A model generated the notes under the pieces. It made no database searches. It was not told the origin of the DNA and saw nothing but the letters and a program-made list of their open reading frames with translations. DNA of 64,000 nt from contig NZ_QMBP01000024.1 of NCBI RefSeq assembly GCF_003289945.1, positions 1-64,000 of the forward strand. The letters run 5' to 3'. Positions 8,154 to 17,139 of this stretch are shown here, piece after piece. How positions within the stretch are numbered: position 1 is the stretch's first letter; every line of letters begins with the position of its first letter. This DNA is from Mesorhizobium hawassense. Its GTDB lineage: Bacteria > Pseudomonadota > Alphaproteobacteria > Rhizobiales > Rhizobiaceae. A program made the translations under genes and the position numbers.

Positions 8154-8240
8154 ATGAAGAAGACTTACGAGAAGCCGGTGCTGTCGAAGCGCCAGAAGCT
8201 ATCGAGCGTCGTCGCGAGCGCCTCGATCCTCAAGCCGTGA
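8154..8240 (+). CDS. putative RiPP precursor, lasso-type leader (28 aa)
   Basis: A 28-residue peptide: MKKTYEKPVL, then SKRQKLSSVVASASILKP. It starts with ATG behind AAAGGGG. The leader shares MKKxYEKPVLxxRxKLS with the peptide at 2196-2285, and YxxPxL is the RRE-binding motif of lasso leaders. The C-terminal part differs completely from its paralogue, as expected for precursor families with a fixed leader and variable core, but it has no Asp/Glu to close a lasso ring. It is followed 17 bases later by a hairpin with a CTTTC tail, so it is monocistronic. No maturation enzymes are in the window; they would have to act in trans from elsewhere in the genome. Confidence 0.65.
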   Translation: MKKTYEKPVLSKRQKLSSVVASASILKP

Positions 8241-8257
8241 CATCGGCGCGCGGGTAA

Positions 8258-8298
8258 AATTGGCTGGCGCGCCTATCGGCTCGCCGGCCAATTCTTTC
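8258..8298 (+). terminator. probable terminator after second peptide gene
   Basis: AATTGGCTGGCG (8258-8269) pairs with CGCCGGCCAATT (8282-8293) with one wobble, then CTTTC. The stem is long and symmetrical, so it may work in both directions. The T-run is weak. Confidence 0.6.
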
Positions 8299-8343
8299 GG
8301 CCGTGTCTTCGCCGAGTTCATGTCGCCAGATTTCGGCAGCGGG

Positions 8344-8691
8344 TCAGCTTGAAACAATCGAACGCGCAACTTCGGCAGCTCGGTCCAATAGGATTCTGTC
8401 CCGGCCCTGTCCTATCTCGCGTCGATACTCTGCGAGGAACCAGATCTTTACGTCCTCCGGAGAAGCTCCGGCGGCGCGCTGCATTTCAAATTGGACCACG
8501 ATTTTTGCATCGATAAGCACGACGTATTCGTCATCATATTGGTCCGGTATGTCTCTCATCAGATGGAAGACAGTGCCGCTCAATCCGAGTGAGGATACGG
8601 CCTCAATCAGGGTTAAGTCGCGGGCGGATTCGTCAGGCTTCAGCCTCAGGGGTTCAACATCGTAACGATCTCTGAGGTATTTGGCCGACAT
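8344..8691 (-). CDS. hypothetical protein (115 aa)
   Basis: A soluble, charged protein without recognised family. Two blocks look structured: VSSLGLSGTVFHLMRDIPDQ and EYVVLIDAKIVVQFEMQR, followed by a C-terminal helical region. Third codon positions are less GC-rich than in its neighbours, which hints at recent acquisition. It has no signal peptide. It converges with the peptide gene at 8154. Upstream lies a decayed coding stretch (8700-9050). Confidence 0.6.
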   Translation of the reverse strand: MSAKYLRDRYDVEPLRLKPDESARDLTLIEAVSSLGLSGTVFHLMRDIPDQYDDEYVVLIDAKIVVQFEMQRAAGASPEDVKIWFLAEYRREIGQGRDRILLDRAAEVARSIVSS

Positions 8692-8699
8692 CGGTTAGC

Positions 8700-9050
8700 C
8701 CTGTCTTTTTTGGCGCCGCGCTTGTCCGGCTCCGGCGCGCAACGGGGTCCATCTTCTCGCAACGATCTTGCGTCGACCATAGAGGTTGCAACAAGCAAGG
8801 AAGTTTTCTTGACGCGGCGGACGCCGGGCATATCTTACTGTCCCATCTTTCGTCGTCGACCGGGTCGAGACAGCCGATGAAGAAGTCGTACTGCAAACCG
8901 ACGCTTGCCAGGCGTGACAGGCTTTCCGCGGTGACGGCCGCCGTGCCGTCTTCCGGCTTTTCTTTCTGATATTCCGGGAAAGCTGAGATCGAAGAACGCC
9001 TCGGCGCCTTCGGGCGGTTTCAAGCAGGCGATCTTAGAGATGGAAGCCGG
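8700..9050 (-). pseudogene. probable decayed gene, frameshifted
   Basis: Two minus-strand frames join naturally if one base is shifted near 8975 in a TTTCCC run. The upstream frame reads KIACLKPPEGAEAFFDLSF and the downstream frame reads PEYQKEKPEDGTAAVTAES, then ASVGLQYDFFIGCLDPVDD. Both halves have protein-like composition, while the alternatives are Arg-rich. There is no clear start codon. I do not recognise the family. It could also be a single intact gene broken by a sequence error. Confidence 0.35.
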
Positions 9051-9543
9051 CCCGGCCAGGAGCGGGCGGTACACACGCAGGTGCCCGCCCGTCCGGCGCC
9101 GCCGCCAAGCTGCTGAAACCCCGTCCGTCCCCAACAGCAACGGTCATGGCGTGACCAGTGATTGCGCAGTGCCATTGGCGCCGTGTCCTGTCAACGCCGC
9201 CGGCCGGCGGCCGGCAAGCGCTTTTTGGCCGTCTTTTCGGGCCGAAAGCGACCTTTTTCGTCACGCCCAAGCCGCGGCGCAAGACCGCGAAATGGCGGAT
9301 TTCCGGGCTTTTCAGGCAGCCTGCGGGCTTCGCCGGGGATATATGCTTATCCGCTTGAATAGGCTGATTTTTCGCCGGTCGAGGCCTTGCCACAACCCCG
9401 ACTTTTTTTGGGGGTAATTCGGCAGTGCAGCATTGGTGCCCGGCTGCGGTCTTCGAGGGCATCCGATAACCTTTGTAAGACGTTTCATGATGTGCTCGGG
9501 AAAGACGTGGTACAATGCCGTGCATCCAACGGGGGAAGTTGCG
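9051..9543. other. intergenic, no gene supported
   Basis: Overlapping Arg/Pro-rich frames occur on both strands, but none resembles a known protein or has a ribosome site. The stretch 9340-9530 is less GC-rich and includes a run of eight or so T, and probably holds the promoter of the small gene at 9544. No tRNA or repeat was seen. Confidence 0.35.
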
Positions 9544-9666
9544 ATGGCCAATCGGTTGTTCGAGGTTCTCGCCAGACGGCGGTCATGGCTGGATCGGGTC
9601 GCATTGGGCCTGCTTGTCTTCCTGGCGACACTGGTCGCCGCGCTGATGGGCGGCGCCAGCACTTAG
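9544..9666 (+). CDS. small single-pass membrane protein (40 aa)
   Basis: MANRLFEVLARRRSWLDRVA is an amphipathic basic N-terminus, followed by one strong membrane segment (LGLLVFLATLVAALMGG). An AACGGGGGAAG ribosome site lies 6 bases before the ATG. No family is recognised. It resembles the many small inner-membrane peptides of alphaproteobacteria, with the positive end probably cytoplasmic. It converges with the zinc-finger-like gene at 9707-9910. Confidence 0.55.
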   Translation: MANRLFEVLARRRSWLDRVALGLLVFLATLVAALMGGAST

Positions 9667-9706
9667 GCTGTTCCGGGGAAGGCGCTGAACCAGGAAGCGG
9701 GCAGGG

Positions 9707-9910
9707 CTAATCCTGCAGCACCGAGGGCGCGCCGTAGCCGCGCAGGCCGGTTCCGTTGCAGGCCTGGCAGGGAACCCGTTGTCCAGGGCAATTGTCGTGC
9801 AGCGTGCCCGGCGGACAGCATGTGCCGTTGGAGAGAGTCCATTTCTCGCAGACGAACACCTTGCCCGCGCCCTGGCACAAAGGGCAGGCAAATCTCCTGA
9901 AATCGCTCAA
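9707..9910 (-). CDS. small CxxCxGxG zinc-finger-like protein (67 aa)
   Basis: Two DnaJ-type motifs, CPLCQGAGKV near residue 9 and CQACNGTGLRGYG near residue 49, frame additional Cys residues (VCEK, TCCPPGT, DNCPG). This pattern suggests one or two small structural zinc sites. In DnaJ these motifs aid substrate binding; a free-standing version may act with thiol or metal chemistry or as a small chaperone accessory. It has no signal peptide. No operon partner is evident. Confidence 0.7.
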   Translation of the reverse strand: MSDFRRFACPLCQGAGKVFVCEKWTLSNGTCCPPGTLHDNCPGQRVPCQACNGTGLRGYGAPSVLQD

Positions 9911-10113
9911 TCCGCCTCCCGCCTCCTTCCCAAGCGCCCAGCAACGTCCAAGGCCGGCTTCGGGTTCCGCGCGAGGAACGTTGGCTCAATCGGTATAATT
10001 AGCCGTATCTAATGTTCCGGCAATATGACTTTCGTCATGGCCTCGGCGGCGAGGGCGGAGGTTGGCGAGATGGTCAGCGGTTCCTCTCGCGGCATCCTTG
10101 CCCACCGGAAAGG

Positions 10114-11013
<900 letters not shown>

Positions 11014-11058
11014 AAGCGCAACCATAGCATGGCTGTCGCTCGATGACATGGCGTTTGA

Positions 11059-11075
11059 TGCACTGATGAAGTGCA
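11059..11075. promoter_or_regulatory. candidate LysR operator
   Basis: TGCACT and AGTGCA form a perfect inverted repeat around GATGA, midway between the divergent LysR and MFS starts. LysR proteins typically bind imperfect dyads in exactly this position. The strict T-N11-A pattern is not present within the dyad. Confidence 0.5.
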
Positions 11076-11148
11076 AATGCTGCGCATTCCGCCATATCAG
11101 CCGCGCGCCTATCTTCCCCGCGAAATTCAAATCGATGGAGAAGACATC

Positions 11149-12615
11149 ATGGCCGACATTGCCGAAACCCGCGCCGCGCCCGTGCGCCATTCGACGGCGG
11201 GCGCGCTGGCCAGCCTCTCGCTCGCCATGCTGATTTCCTCGCTCGGCACCAGCATCGCCAATGTCGCGCTGCCGACGCTGAGCCTGGCCTTCGCCGCCTC
11301 CTTCCCGGCGGTGCAATGGGTAGTGCTCGCCTATCTGCTCGCCATCACCGCGCTGATCGTCAGCGTCGGGCGCCTCGGCGATCTCGTCGGCCGCCGGCTG
11401 CTGCTGATCGCCGGCCTCGCGCTGTTCAGCGCCGCGTCGTTTGCCGCGGCACTGGCGCCGTCGCTGGCGCTGCTGATCGCCGCGCGCGCCGTACAAGGCC
11501 TGGGCGCGGCGGTGATGATGGCGCTGACGATCGCCTTCGTCGGCGAGACGGTGCCGAAGGAGCGCACCGGCAGCGCCATGGGCCTGCTCGGCACCATGTC
11601 GGCAATCGGCACCGCGCTCGGGCCTTCGCTCGGCGGCGTGCTGATCGCCGCTGTCGGCTGGCGCTCGATCTTCCTCGTCAACGCCGCGCTCGGCGTCGTC
11701 GCGGTGGCCGCCGCCTGGCGTTTTCTGCCGGCGGGCGACGCTACGGGTGCCGCACGCAAGCCGGGCGCCGCCGGTGGAGAGGCGAGAGGAGGCTTCGACA
11801 TGCTGGGCACGCTGCTGCTCGCCGCCACGCTTGCCGCCTATGCGCTGGCCATGACCATCGGGCGCGGCCATTTCGGTGGCTTGAACCTGGCGCTGCTCGC
11901 CGTCGCAGTGGCCGGCGCGGCGCTGTTCGTCGTCGCCGAGGCCAGGGTGGCGTCGCCGCTGGTCAAGGTCACGCTGTTGCGCGACGCGGTGCTGGCGCCG
12001 AGCCTTGCCATGAACGCGCTGGTCTCGACGGTGATGATGGCGACGCTGGTGGTCGGCCCGTTCTTCCTGTCGCGCGCGCTGGGCTTGAGCGAAGCTGAGA
12101 CCGGCGCCGTGCTGTCGATCGGCCCCGTGGTCTCAGCCTTCTGCGGCGTCCTTGCCGGGCGCGTCGTCGACCGCCTCGGCGCCGCCGCGATGGTCATCGC
12201 CGGCCTGGTGCTGATGGCCGCCGGATGCGCCGCGCTGGCCTGGCTGCCGGGCGTCTTCGGCGTCGCCGGCTACGCGGCGGCGATCGTCCTGCTCACGCCC
12301 GGCTACCAGCTCTTCCAGGCCGCCAACAACACCGCCGTCATGGCCGATGTCGACAGCAGCGAACGCGGCGTGGTGTCGGGCATGCTTAGCCTCTCGCGCA
12401 ATCTCGGCCTCGTCACCGGCACGGCGGTGATGGGCGCGGTGTTCGCCTTCGCGGTGGGCACCAAGGATATCGCGGCGGCGGCACCGGCATCTGTCGCGCA
12501 CGGAATGGGATTGACCTTTGCGGTGGCGGCGGGGCTGGTCGTGGCTGCGATGGTGATTGCGTTGTTGGCGATTGGAGGAAGCGTCATCACTAACAAATGC
12601 AAGTGCCAGGGCTGA
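11149..12615 (+). CDS. DHA2-type MFS drug efflux transporter
   Basis: 488 residues with about 14 hydrophobic segments, the DHA2 arrangement. Typical motifs are visible: TSIANVALPTLSLAF in helix 1, the loop GRLGDLVGRRLLL (motif A), RAVQGLGAAVMMALT (motif B) and AIGTALGPSLGGVL (motif C). Such pumps export drugs or metabolites by proton antiport across the inner membrane. ATG at 11149 follows ATGGAGAAG. The last dozen residues (ITNKCKCQG) are an unusual hydrophilic Cys-containing tail. The divergent LysR gene is the likely regulator. Confidence 0.9.
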   Translation: MADIAETRAAPVRHSTAGALASLSLAMLISSLGTSIANVALPTLSLAFAASFPAVQWVVLAYLLAITALIVSVGRLGDLVGRRLLLIAGLALFSAASFAAALAPSLALLIAARAVQGLGAAVMMALTIAFVGETVPKERTGSAMGLLGTMSAIGTALGPSLGGVLIAAVGWRSIFLVNAALGVVAVAAAWRFLPAGDATGAARKPGAAGGEARGGFDMLGTLLLAATLAAYALAMTIGRGHFGGLNLALLAVAVAGAALFVVAEARVASPLVKVTLLRDAVLAPSLAMNALVSTVMMATLVVGPFFLSRALGLSEAETGAVLSIGPVVSAFCGVLAGRVVDRLGAAAMVIAGLVLMAAGCAALAWLPGVFGVAGYAAAIVLLTPGYQLFQAANNTAVMADVDSSERGVVSGMLSLSRNLGLVTGTAVMGAVFAFAVGTKDIAAAAPASVAHGMGLTFAVAAGLVVAAMVIALLAIGGSVITNKCKCQG

Positions 12616-12739
12616 GAAGTGTGGGCATTGTCACTCAGGCCAATGCACGGCTGGTCTATAACGTCTCCACCGGCAGGGCGCTTGGCGCGCTAGCGGGTCT
12701 GCCGAACGGTTAAGACGGCGTGGCGGGGAGGTCGAAGCG

Positions 12740-12940
12740 ATGCATGAAACCTGGTGGCGGCGGCGGGAAGACCAGCCTCTGATTCCGGAACGTGAACTTC
12801 GCTTTATGATGAAGCTCGGGCGTCTGCAACGCGACGAGGCGATGAGATTGCTCGGGCGGTATCGTGGAGACCGCGAGGCGGTATATGCCGAATTGAGGAC
12901 GCGCGATCTGGTCAGGGAACGCAGCAGGCGTCCCCACTGA
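12740..12940 (+). CDS. small basic hypothetical protein (66 aa)
   Basis: The ATG follows GGGGAGGTCGAAGC. The product is charged and probably all-helical (RELRFMMKLGRLQRDEAMRL followed by RYRGDREAVYAELR), without Cys, signal or membrane segment. I recognise no family. It converges with the gene at 12966-13211, 25 bp away. Confidence 0.5.
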   Translation: MHETWWRRREDQPLIPERELRFMMKLGRLQRDEAMRLLGRYRGDREAVYAELRTRDLVRERSRRPH

Positions 12941-12965
12941 TCCTTTCCTGCTGCCCCTCGGGAGC

Positions 12966-13211
12966 TCACAGCCCGAGTGTCCAGCCGACCGTCGTTTGAA
13001 GTTTCCTGCCTGGCCTGAATGGTGCGGCGATGATGGTCGGCCGATGGGTAGCCTCGACGAAAGCGGCCGCGGCCATCTCGACGGCATCGGCGGAATGGTC
13101 GACCTTGTCGAAGCGCCTCACCACCCGGTCATGAAGCATAGACAGCTTTGCGGCCCGGTGGAGATCGGCGCGCTTCTCGCCGTGCATATCGAGTGGTGCG
13201 AACATAACCAT
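12966..13211 (-). CDS. small hypothetical protein (81 aa)
   Basis: Starts at 13211, or at a second ATG at 13205 behind GGGGATGG. The N-terminal MFAPLDMHGEKRADLHRAAK and a central helix VDHSADAVEMAAAAFVEA look conserved-protein-like, but no family comes to mind. There is no signal peptide. Its role is unknown. Confidence 0.5.
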   Translation of the reverse strand: MVMFAPLDMHGEKRADLHRAAKLSMLHDRVVRRFDKVDHSADAVEMAAAAFVEATHRPTIIAAPFRPGRKLQTTVGWTLGL

Positions 13212-13375
13212 CCCCGCAAACGGCGATGCCCGGGCGTTTGTTCCGATCGGCCCGCCTGATAACGATGCGTTGGGATGGTTTCGGGGCTTCCGCGATCGCG
13301 TAATTTCGCCGCCGCCCGCGAAGCCTATCTTTGTCAGGCGGCGGTGCCCATTCCGCCCTTCGGCCGGTGCCTCAG

Positions 13376-13774
13376 CTACCCCAACGAACCCCCGCCCACT
13401 GCGGCACCGGCCTCATCCCTTGCGTCGTTCAACGTTGCCGCGGCCGCGAGGCGCTCGGCCTCCATCTCAAGTTCCGTCAGCTTCGACTTGATCTCATGCG
13501 GTTCCGCATGTTCGAGCCCGACCACGTCGTTGCGCGTTTGCTTGAGCGCGATGACGATCTCGTCGAGCTTGGCGTGGATGGCCGCCGTGTCGCGGTAACC
13601 CTGGATGAGCACCACCCCGGTGATGATGATGGCCGCCACCGACAGTGCGTAGGTCACAGCGTTGGTGAGGCCGAACGGCACCAGCAGCGTGCAGGCGGCC
13701 ATGGCGGCAAGCAGCGCGTAGAAGCCGGGCGGCCGCGACAGGAAATCGGCCGCCAGAAACAGCAGACGGTTCAT
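13376..13774 (-). CDS. low-affinity iron permease family protein
   Basis: 132 residues with two membrane helices (GFYALLAAMAACTLLVPFG and TYALSVAAIIITGVVLIQGY) followed by a soluble helical tail (AIHAKLDEIVIALKQTRNDV, then KLTELEMEAERLAA) with coiled-coil character. This matches the Fet4-related low-affinity iron permease family; transport has not been shown for such short bacterial members. The N-terminal segment ADFLSRPPGFY is typical. A tiny membrane peptide gene lies immediately upstream at 13781-13882 on the same strand, 6 bp away, so they are probably co-transcribed. Confidence 0.85.
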   Translation of the reverse strand: MNRLLFLAADFLSRPPGFYALLAAMAACTLLVPFGLTNAVTYALSVAAIIITGVVLIQGYRDTAAIHAKLDEIVIALKQTRNDVVGLEHAEPHEIKSKLTELEMEAERLAAAATLNDARDEAGAAVGGGSLG

Positions 13775-13780
13775 CGGCGA

Positions 13781-13882
13781 TTACCCAAGCAGCAGGCCGG
13801 CTATCAAGACGGTGAGCAGCATCGAGGCCGGCACGGCGAGAAGCCAGCGCGCCTCCAGAACACTGTTGCGGTCGTCGTTCAT
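13781..13882 (-). CDS. tiny membrane peptide (33 aa)
   Basis: MNDDRNSVLEARWLLAVPAS starts a peptide ending in the hydrophobic segment LLTVLIAGLLLG. A GGAGCAACGGAC ribosome site precedes the ATG at 13882. It is 6 bp from the iron-permease-like gene and probably an operon partner. No family is recognised. Confidence 0.5.
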   Translation of the reverse strand: MNDDRNSVLEARWLLAVPASMLLTVLIAGLLLG

Positions 13883-14094
13883 GTCCGTTGCTCCAGTTGG
13901 CAGCCCAATGCTGCGAAATCCGATGCCGGCAAACGAGGGCGGAAGGCCTTCGTTCCGCCGATCGGGCGACGGTCCGAGGCCCGCATCGGACTGAAGTCGG
14001 ACAGACCTGCAAAGATGGCTGAGCGCCGCAACCAAAGCCCCGCCTTCGCATTGGCAAGCGCGCCGATTTTCGCGCGCGCCCAAAGGGAGCAGAC

Positions 14095-14289
14095 ATGAGC
14101 CTCGATAGACCGATAGACGATCCGGAAGACCAGCCATACGAGCCGGCGTTCTTCGCCAGCAAATACGGCCTGCCGCCGCGGCTGGCCAAGACGATGATCG
14201 AGGCCAATGGCGGCGGGCGACGCGCCTGCGATGCCGCCGCCGCGACCTATCTGCGCTATGTCGCGCTCCGGCGCCAGCATGGAGGCTGA
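14095..14289 (+). CDS. small hypothetical protein (64 aa)
   Basis: ATG at 14095 follows AAAGGGAGCAGAC. The sequence EPAFFASKYGLPPRLAKTMI, followed by GGRRACDAAAATYLRYVALR, suggests two or three helices resembling a small DNA-binding or adaptor fold, but I cannot name a family. It has no signal peptide. It is 128 bp upstream of the His-rich exported protein gene, with no sign of coupling. Confidence 0.65.
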   Translation: MSLDRPIDDPEDQPYEPAFFASKYGLPPRLAKTMIEANGGGRRACDAAAATYLRYVALRRQHGG

Positions 14290-14416
14290 GCCTCGCCGCC
14301 GACGCGGGTTCGCGCGTCCGCCGCGAGCCCGCATCCCGACGCAACCGGGCCGGAACCAAAGCGGCGAACAGCGGTTTACACGGCGAAGGGATGATTCAGG
14401 AATTAGGAATAGAGCA

Positions 14417-14728
14417 ATGAAAACAGTGCTTCTTGCTGCCCTGGCGCTCTGTGTCGCCGCGCCTGCCGTGGCTTCCGCGGCCGAGGCCGATATCATGATC
14501 AGGACGCATCACAGGCATTATTATCACCACCGCCCGGCGGTCGTCATCAATGAGGAAGGCCACCGTCTTCACCATCGCCATCACGGCACGGTCGCCTTCT
14601 ATGACAATGGCGAGCGCGGCTGGCGTCACCGCCACCACCGCCGCGACGATACCGTCGTCGTCACCGGTTCGATCGGCCACCGGCACCATCACCGTCCGGT
14701 CGTCGTCGAGGGCGGCTCCGACTACTGA
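14417..14728 (+). CDS. histidine-rich exported protein (103 aa)
   Basis: Residues 1-22 (MKTVLLAALALCVAAPAVASA) form a signal peptide. The mature part is packed with His/Arg clusters (THHRHYYHHR, HRLHHRHHG, WRHRHHRRDD, GHRHHHRPV). More than twenty His residues in about 80 suggest metal binding in the periplasm, probably Ni, Cu or Zn buffering, or simply a basic stress protein. I do not know a functional assignment. It is followed by a strong terminator. Confidence 0.75.
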   Translation: MKTVLLAALALCVAAPAVASAAEADIMIRTHHRHYYHHRPAVVINEEGHRLHHRHHGTVAFYDNGERGWRHRHHRRDDTVVVTGSIGHRHHHRPVVVEGGSDY

Positions 14729-14750
14729 GATCCCGTCGATCGTTGAAAAC

Positions 14751-14799
14751 AATCCGGTCCGGCTGATGCGCGGTGACGCGCGAGCCGGGCCGGATTTTT
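14751..14799 (+). terminator. rho-independent terminator
   Basis: AATCCGGTCCGGCT pairs with AGCCGGGCCGGATT (one wobble), and the stem runs into five T. It ends the His-rich protein transcript before the NfeD operon. Confidence 0.85.
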
Positions 14800-14935
14800 C
14801 ATGCAGCGCCGGTAGAACGCAATCTCCCTAAGCCGCGCTTTTCGGCACGCCGGCCTGAACCAGCGCCGCCGCCGGGTTGCGCCCCATTGGACTTCGCCGC
14901 GACACAACCCATATTTGAACCATGGAGCTTTGAGC

Positions 14936-16306
14936 GTGAGCATCGCGCGGGTGGCCCTTTTTGCCGCTGCTCTCATGGCCGCGGCCGTCGTTTCTCCCTT
15001 CGCCTCCGCCGGGAGCGGGAGGGTCGCGTTGAGCGTCGCCATCGACGGCGCCATCGGGCCGGCGAGCACCAGGCAGCTCGAGGAAGCGCTCGACACCGCC
15101 GCCAAGCGCGATGCCGCGGTCCTCATCCTTCAGCTCGACACACCTGGCGGGCTTGTCACCTCGATGCGCGAGATGATCGCCGACATTCTGGCCTCGCCGG
15201 TGCCCGTCATCGGCTATGTCGCACCAGCCGGCGGCCATGCGGCCAGCGCCGGCACCTACATCCTCTACGCCACCCATGTCGCGGCAATGGCGCCCGGCAC
15301 CAATCTCGGTGCGGCGACGCCGGTCGAACTCGGCGGCTTGCCGTCACTTCCGGGCCCCGAGAAGGACAAGGACCAGAAGGACGCCACCGGGCAGCCGGCG
15401 GGCGACGCGATGATGGCCAAGGTGACCAACGACGCGGTGGTGCTCATCCGTTCGCTCGCCGAGATGCGCGGGCGCAACGGCGACTGGGGCGAGAAGGCGG
15501 TGCGCGAGGCGGCGAGCCTGTCGGCCAATGCCGCCCTGCAGGAACATGTCGTCGACTTCGTCGCCCGCGACACGACCGAGCTCTTGCAGCTTGCCGACGG
15601 GCGCACCGTCGAGGTCGCCGGCAGGAAAGTGGTTCTGGCGACCAAAGGGCTGCCGGTCGAGACGCTGGAGCCCGGCTGGTTCATCCGGCTGCTGGCCGTC
15701 ATCACCGACCCGAACACGGCAATCATCCTGATGCTGGTCGGCGTCTACGGCCTCGTCTTCGAGTTCACCAGCCCGGGCGCCGTGGCGCCGGGCGTCATCG
15801 GCACCATCTGCCTGGTGCTCGGGCTCTATGCGCTGAACCTCTTGCCGATCAACTATACCGGTCTCGCGCTGATGCTGCTCGGCGTCGCCTTCCTGATCGT
15901 CGAGGCCTTCAACCCCACCGTGGTGCTGGGACTGGGCGGCGTCGCCGCCTTCCTGCTCGGCTCGGCCATGCTGCTCAGGGTCGAGGGTCCGGGCTTTGCC
16001 ATGTCGTGGGCCGTCATCGGCTCCGCTGCCGCGCTGACTTTGGGGCTGGCGCTGCTCACCGGCACCTATGTCTGGGCGGCGCGCAGGAACCCGCCGCGCG
16101 TCGGCGGCGAGGCCATGCGCGGCCTTCCCGTCGAGATCCTCGACTGGCAGGGCGGCGAGGGCCATGTGCTGGCCTTGGGCGAACGCTGGCGGGCGAGGGC
16201 AGGCGAGCCGATGCAGCCCGGCGACCACGTCGAGGTGACCGATGTCAGCGACCTCGTGCTGACGGTGCGGCGTCGCGATGCGAGCAACAATGGAGCAGTA
16301 AAATGA
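14936..16306 (+). CDS. NfeD family membrane-bound serine protease
   Basis: Long-form NfeD: a signal or membrane anchor (residues 1-30), a ClpP-like periplasmic protease domain (VLILQLDTPGGLVTSMREMI, then the nucleophile Ser near residue 104 in GHAASAGTYILY), a block of four to five membrane helices (about 250-375), and a C-terminal OB-fold NfeD domain. Archaeal homologues cleave the hydrophobic C-terminus of a partner stomatin. The GTG at 14936 has GGAG eight bases before it; a TTG at 14915 would lengthen it by seven residues. The stop codon overlaps the start of the SPFH gene (ATGA), the classical nfeD-stomatin pair. Confidence 0.9.
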   Translation: MSIARVALFAAALMAAAVVSPFASAGSGRVALSVAIDGAIGPASTRQLEEALDTAAKRDAAVLILQLDTPGGLVTSMREMIADILASPVPVIGYVAPAGGHAASAGTYILYATHVAAMAPGTNLGAATPVELGGLPSLPGPEKDKDQKDATGQPAGDAMMAKVTNDAVVLIRSLAEMRGRNGDWGEKAVREAASLSANAALQEHVVDFVARDTTELLQLADGRTVEVAGRKVVLATKGLPVETLEPGWFIRLLAVITDPNTAIILMLVGVYGLVFEFTSPGAVAPGVIGTICLVLGLYALNLLPINYTGLALMLLGVAFLIVEAFNPTVVLGLGGVAAFLLGSAMLLRVEGPGFAMSWAVIGSAAALTLGLALLTGTYVWAARRNPPRVGGEAMRGLPVEILDWQGGEGHVLALGERWRARAGEPMQPGDHVEVTDVSDLVLTVRRRDASNNGAVK

Positions 16307-17061
16307 TGGTCGGTTACGTGGCCTATCTCATCGTCGCGGTGGCCGTGCTCATCTTCCTGGCGGCGGCCGTCCGCATCCTCAGGGAATATGAGCGCGGCGT
16401 GGTCTTCACGCTCGGTCGTTTCACAGGGGTCAAGGGACCCGGCCTCATCATCCTGGTGCCCTTCGTCCAGCAGATGGTGCGGGTCGATCTGCGCGTGGTG
16501 GTGCAGGACGTGCCGCCGCAGGATGTCATTTCGCGCGACAATGTCTCGGTCAAGGTCAACGCCGTGCTCTATTTCCGCATCGTCGATGCCGAGCGGGCGA
16601 TTATCCAGGTCGAGGATTTCATGGCCGCCACCAACCAGCTGGCGCAGACCACGTTGCGCTCGGTGCTCGGCAAGCACGAGCTCGACGAGATGCTGGCCGA
16701 ACGCGACAAGCTCAACAGCGACATCCAGGAGATACTCGACCAGCGCACCGATGCCTGGGGCATCAAGGTCTCCAATGTCGAGATCAAGCATGTCGACCTC
16801 AACGAGAGCATGGTCCGCGCCATTGCCAAGCAGGCAGAGGCCGAGCGGCTGCGTCGCGCCAAGGTGATCAACGCCGATGGCGAGCAGCAGGCAGCGGCAA
16901 AGCTGGTCGAGGCGGGCAAGATGCTCGCGGCAGAGCCGCAGGCCATGCAGTTGCGCTATTTCGAAGCCCTGCACGACATCGCCGGCGAGCGCTCCTCCAC
17001 GGTGGTCTTCCCACTGCCGGTGGACCTGCTCAGCCAGTTCCTGAAGGGGCAGGAGAAGTGA
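16303..17061 (+). CDS. slipin/stomatin (SPFH domain) membrane protein
   Basis: 252 residues: one N-terminal membrane helix (VAYLIVAVAVLIFLAAAV), then an SPFH/PHB domain (EYERGVVFTLGRFTGVKGPG, VDLRVVVQDVPPQDVISRDN, VLYFRIVDAERAI) and a coiled-coil tail rich in Glu/Ala. Slipins oligomerise on the inner membrane and organise membrane domains. The C-terminal VVFPLPVDLLSQFL is the hydrophobic segment that NfeD proteases cut in archaea. It is translationally coupled to the nfeD-like gene by a 4-bp overlap. Confidence 0.93.
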   Translation: MMVGYVAYLIVAVAVLIFLAAAVRILREYERGVVFTLGRFTGVKGPGLIILVPFVQQMVRVDLRVVVQDVPPQDVISRDNVSVKVNAVLYFRIVDAERAIIQVEDFMAATNQLAQTTLRSVLGKHELDEMLAERDKLNSDIQEILDQRTDAWGIKVSNVEIKHVDLNESMVRAIAKQAEAERLRRAKVINADGEQQAAAKLVEAGKMLAAEPQAMQLRYFEALHDIAGERSSTVVFPLPVDLLSQFLKGQEK

Positions 17062-17069
17062 GGGGGGCG

Positions 17070-17102
17070 AAGCTGCCAATCTCCCCACCTGGGGAGATTG
17101 GA
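17070..17102. repeat. partial REP-like element
   Basis: GCTGCCAATCTCCCCACCTGGGGAGATTGG is the hairpin head of the REP family seen elsewhere, without its CCGGCAGG tail. It lies between the convergent SPFH and autotransporter genes and may also serve as a terminator. Confidence 0.65.
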
Positions 17103-17139
17103 TGTCGCCTCGGCGTTCGCCGATCACTACTTGGCTTTA

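Noticed and set aside
8646..8831. Minus-strand frame MPGVRRVKKT... as a gene
   Set aside because: It overlaps the start of the gene at 8344-8691 and lies in the decayed region; the alternative frame fits protein composition better.
9034..9525. 163-codon minus frame as a gene
   Set aside because: Composition is Arg/Pro/Lys-rich and lacks conserved features or a ribosome site.
14773..17061. A 762-codon plus-strand frame spanning the NfeD and SPFH genes
   Set aside because: Its first part is out of frame with the clear NfeD coding sequence and is Arg-rich noise. Its last part is the SPFH gene, which has its own start.
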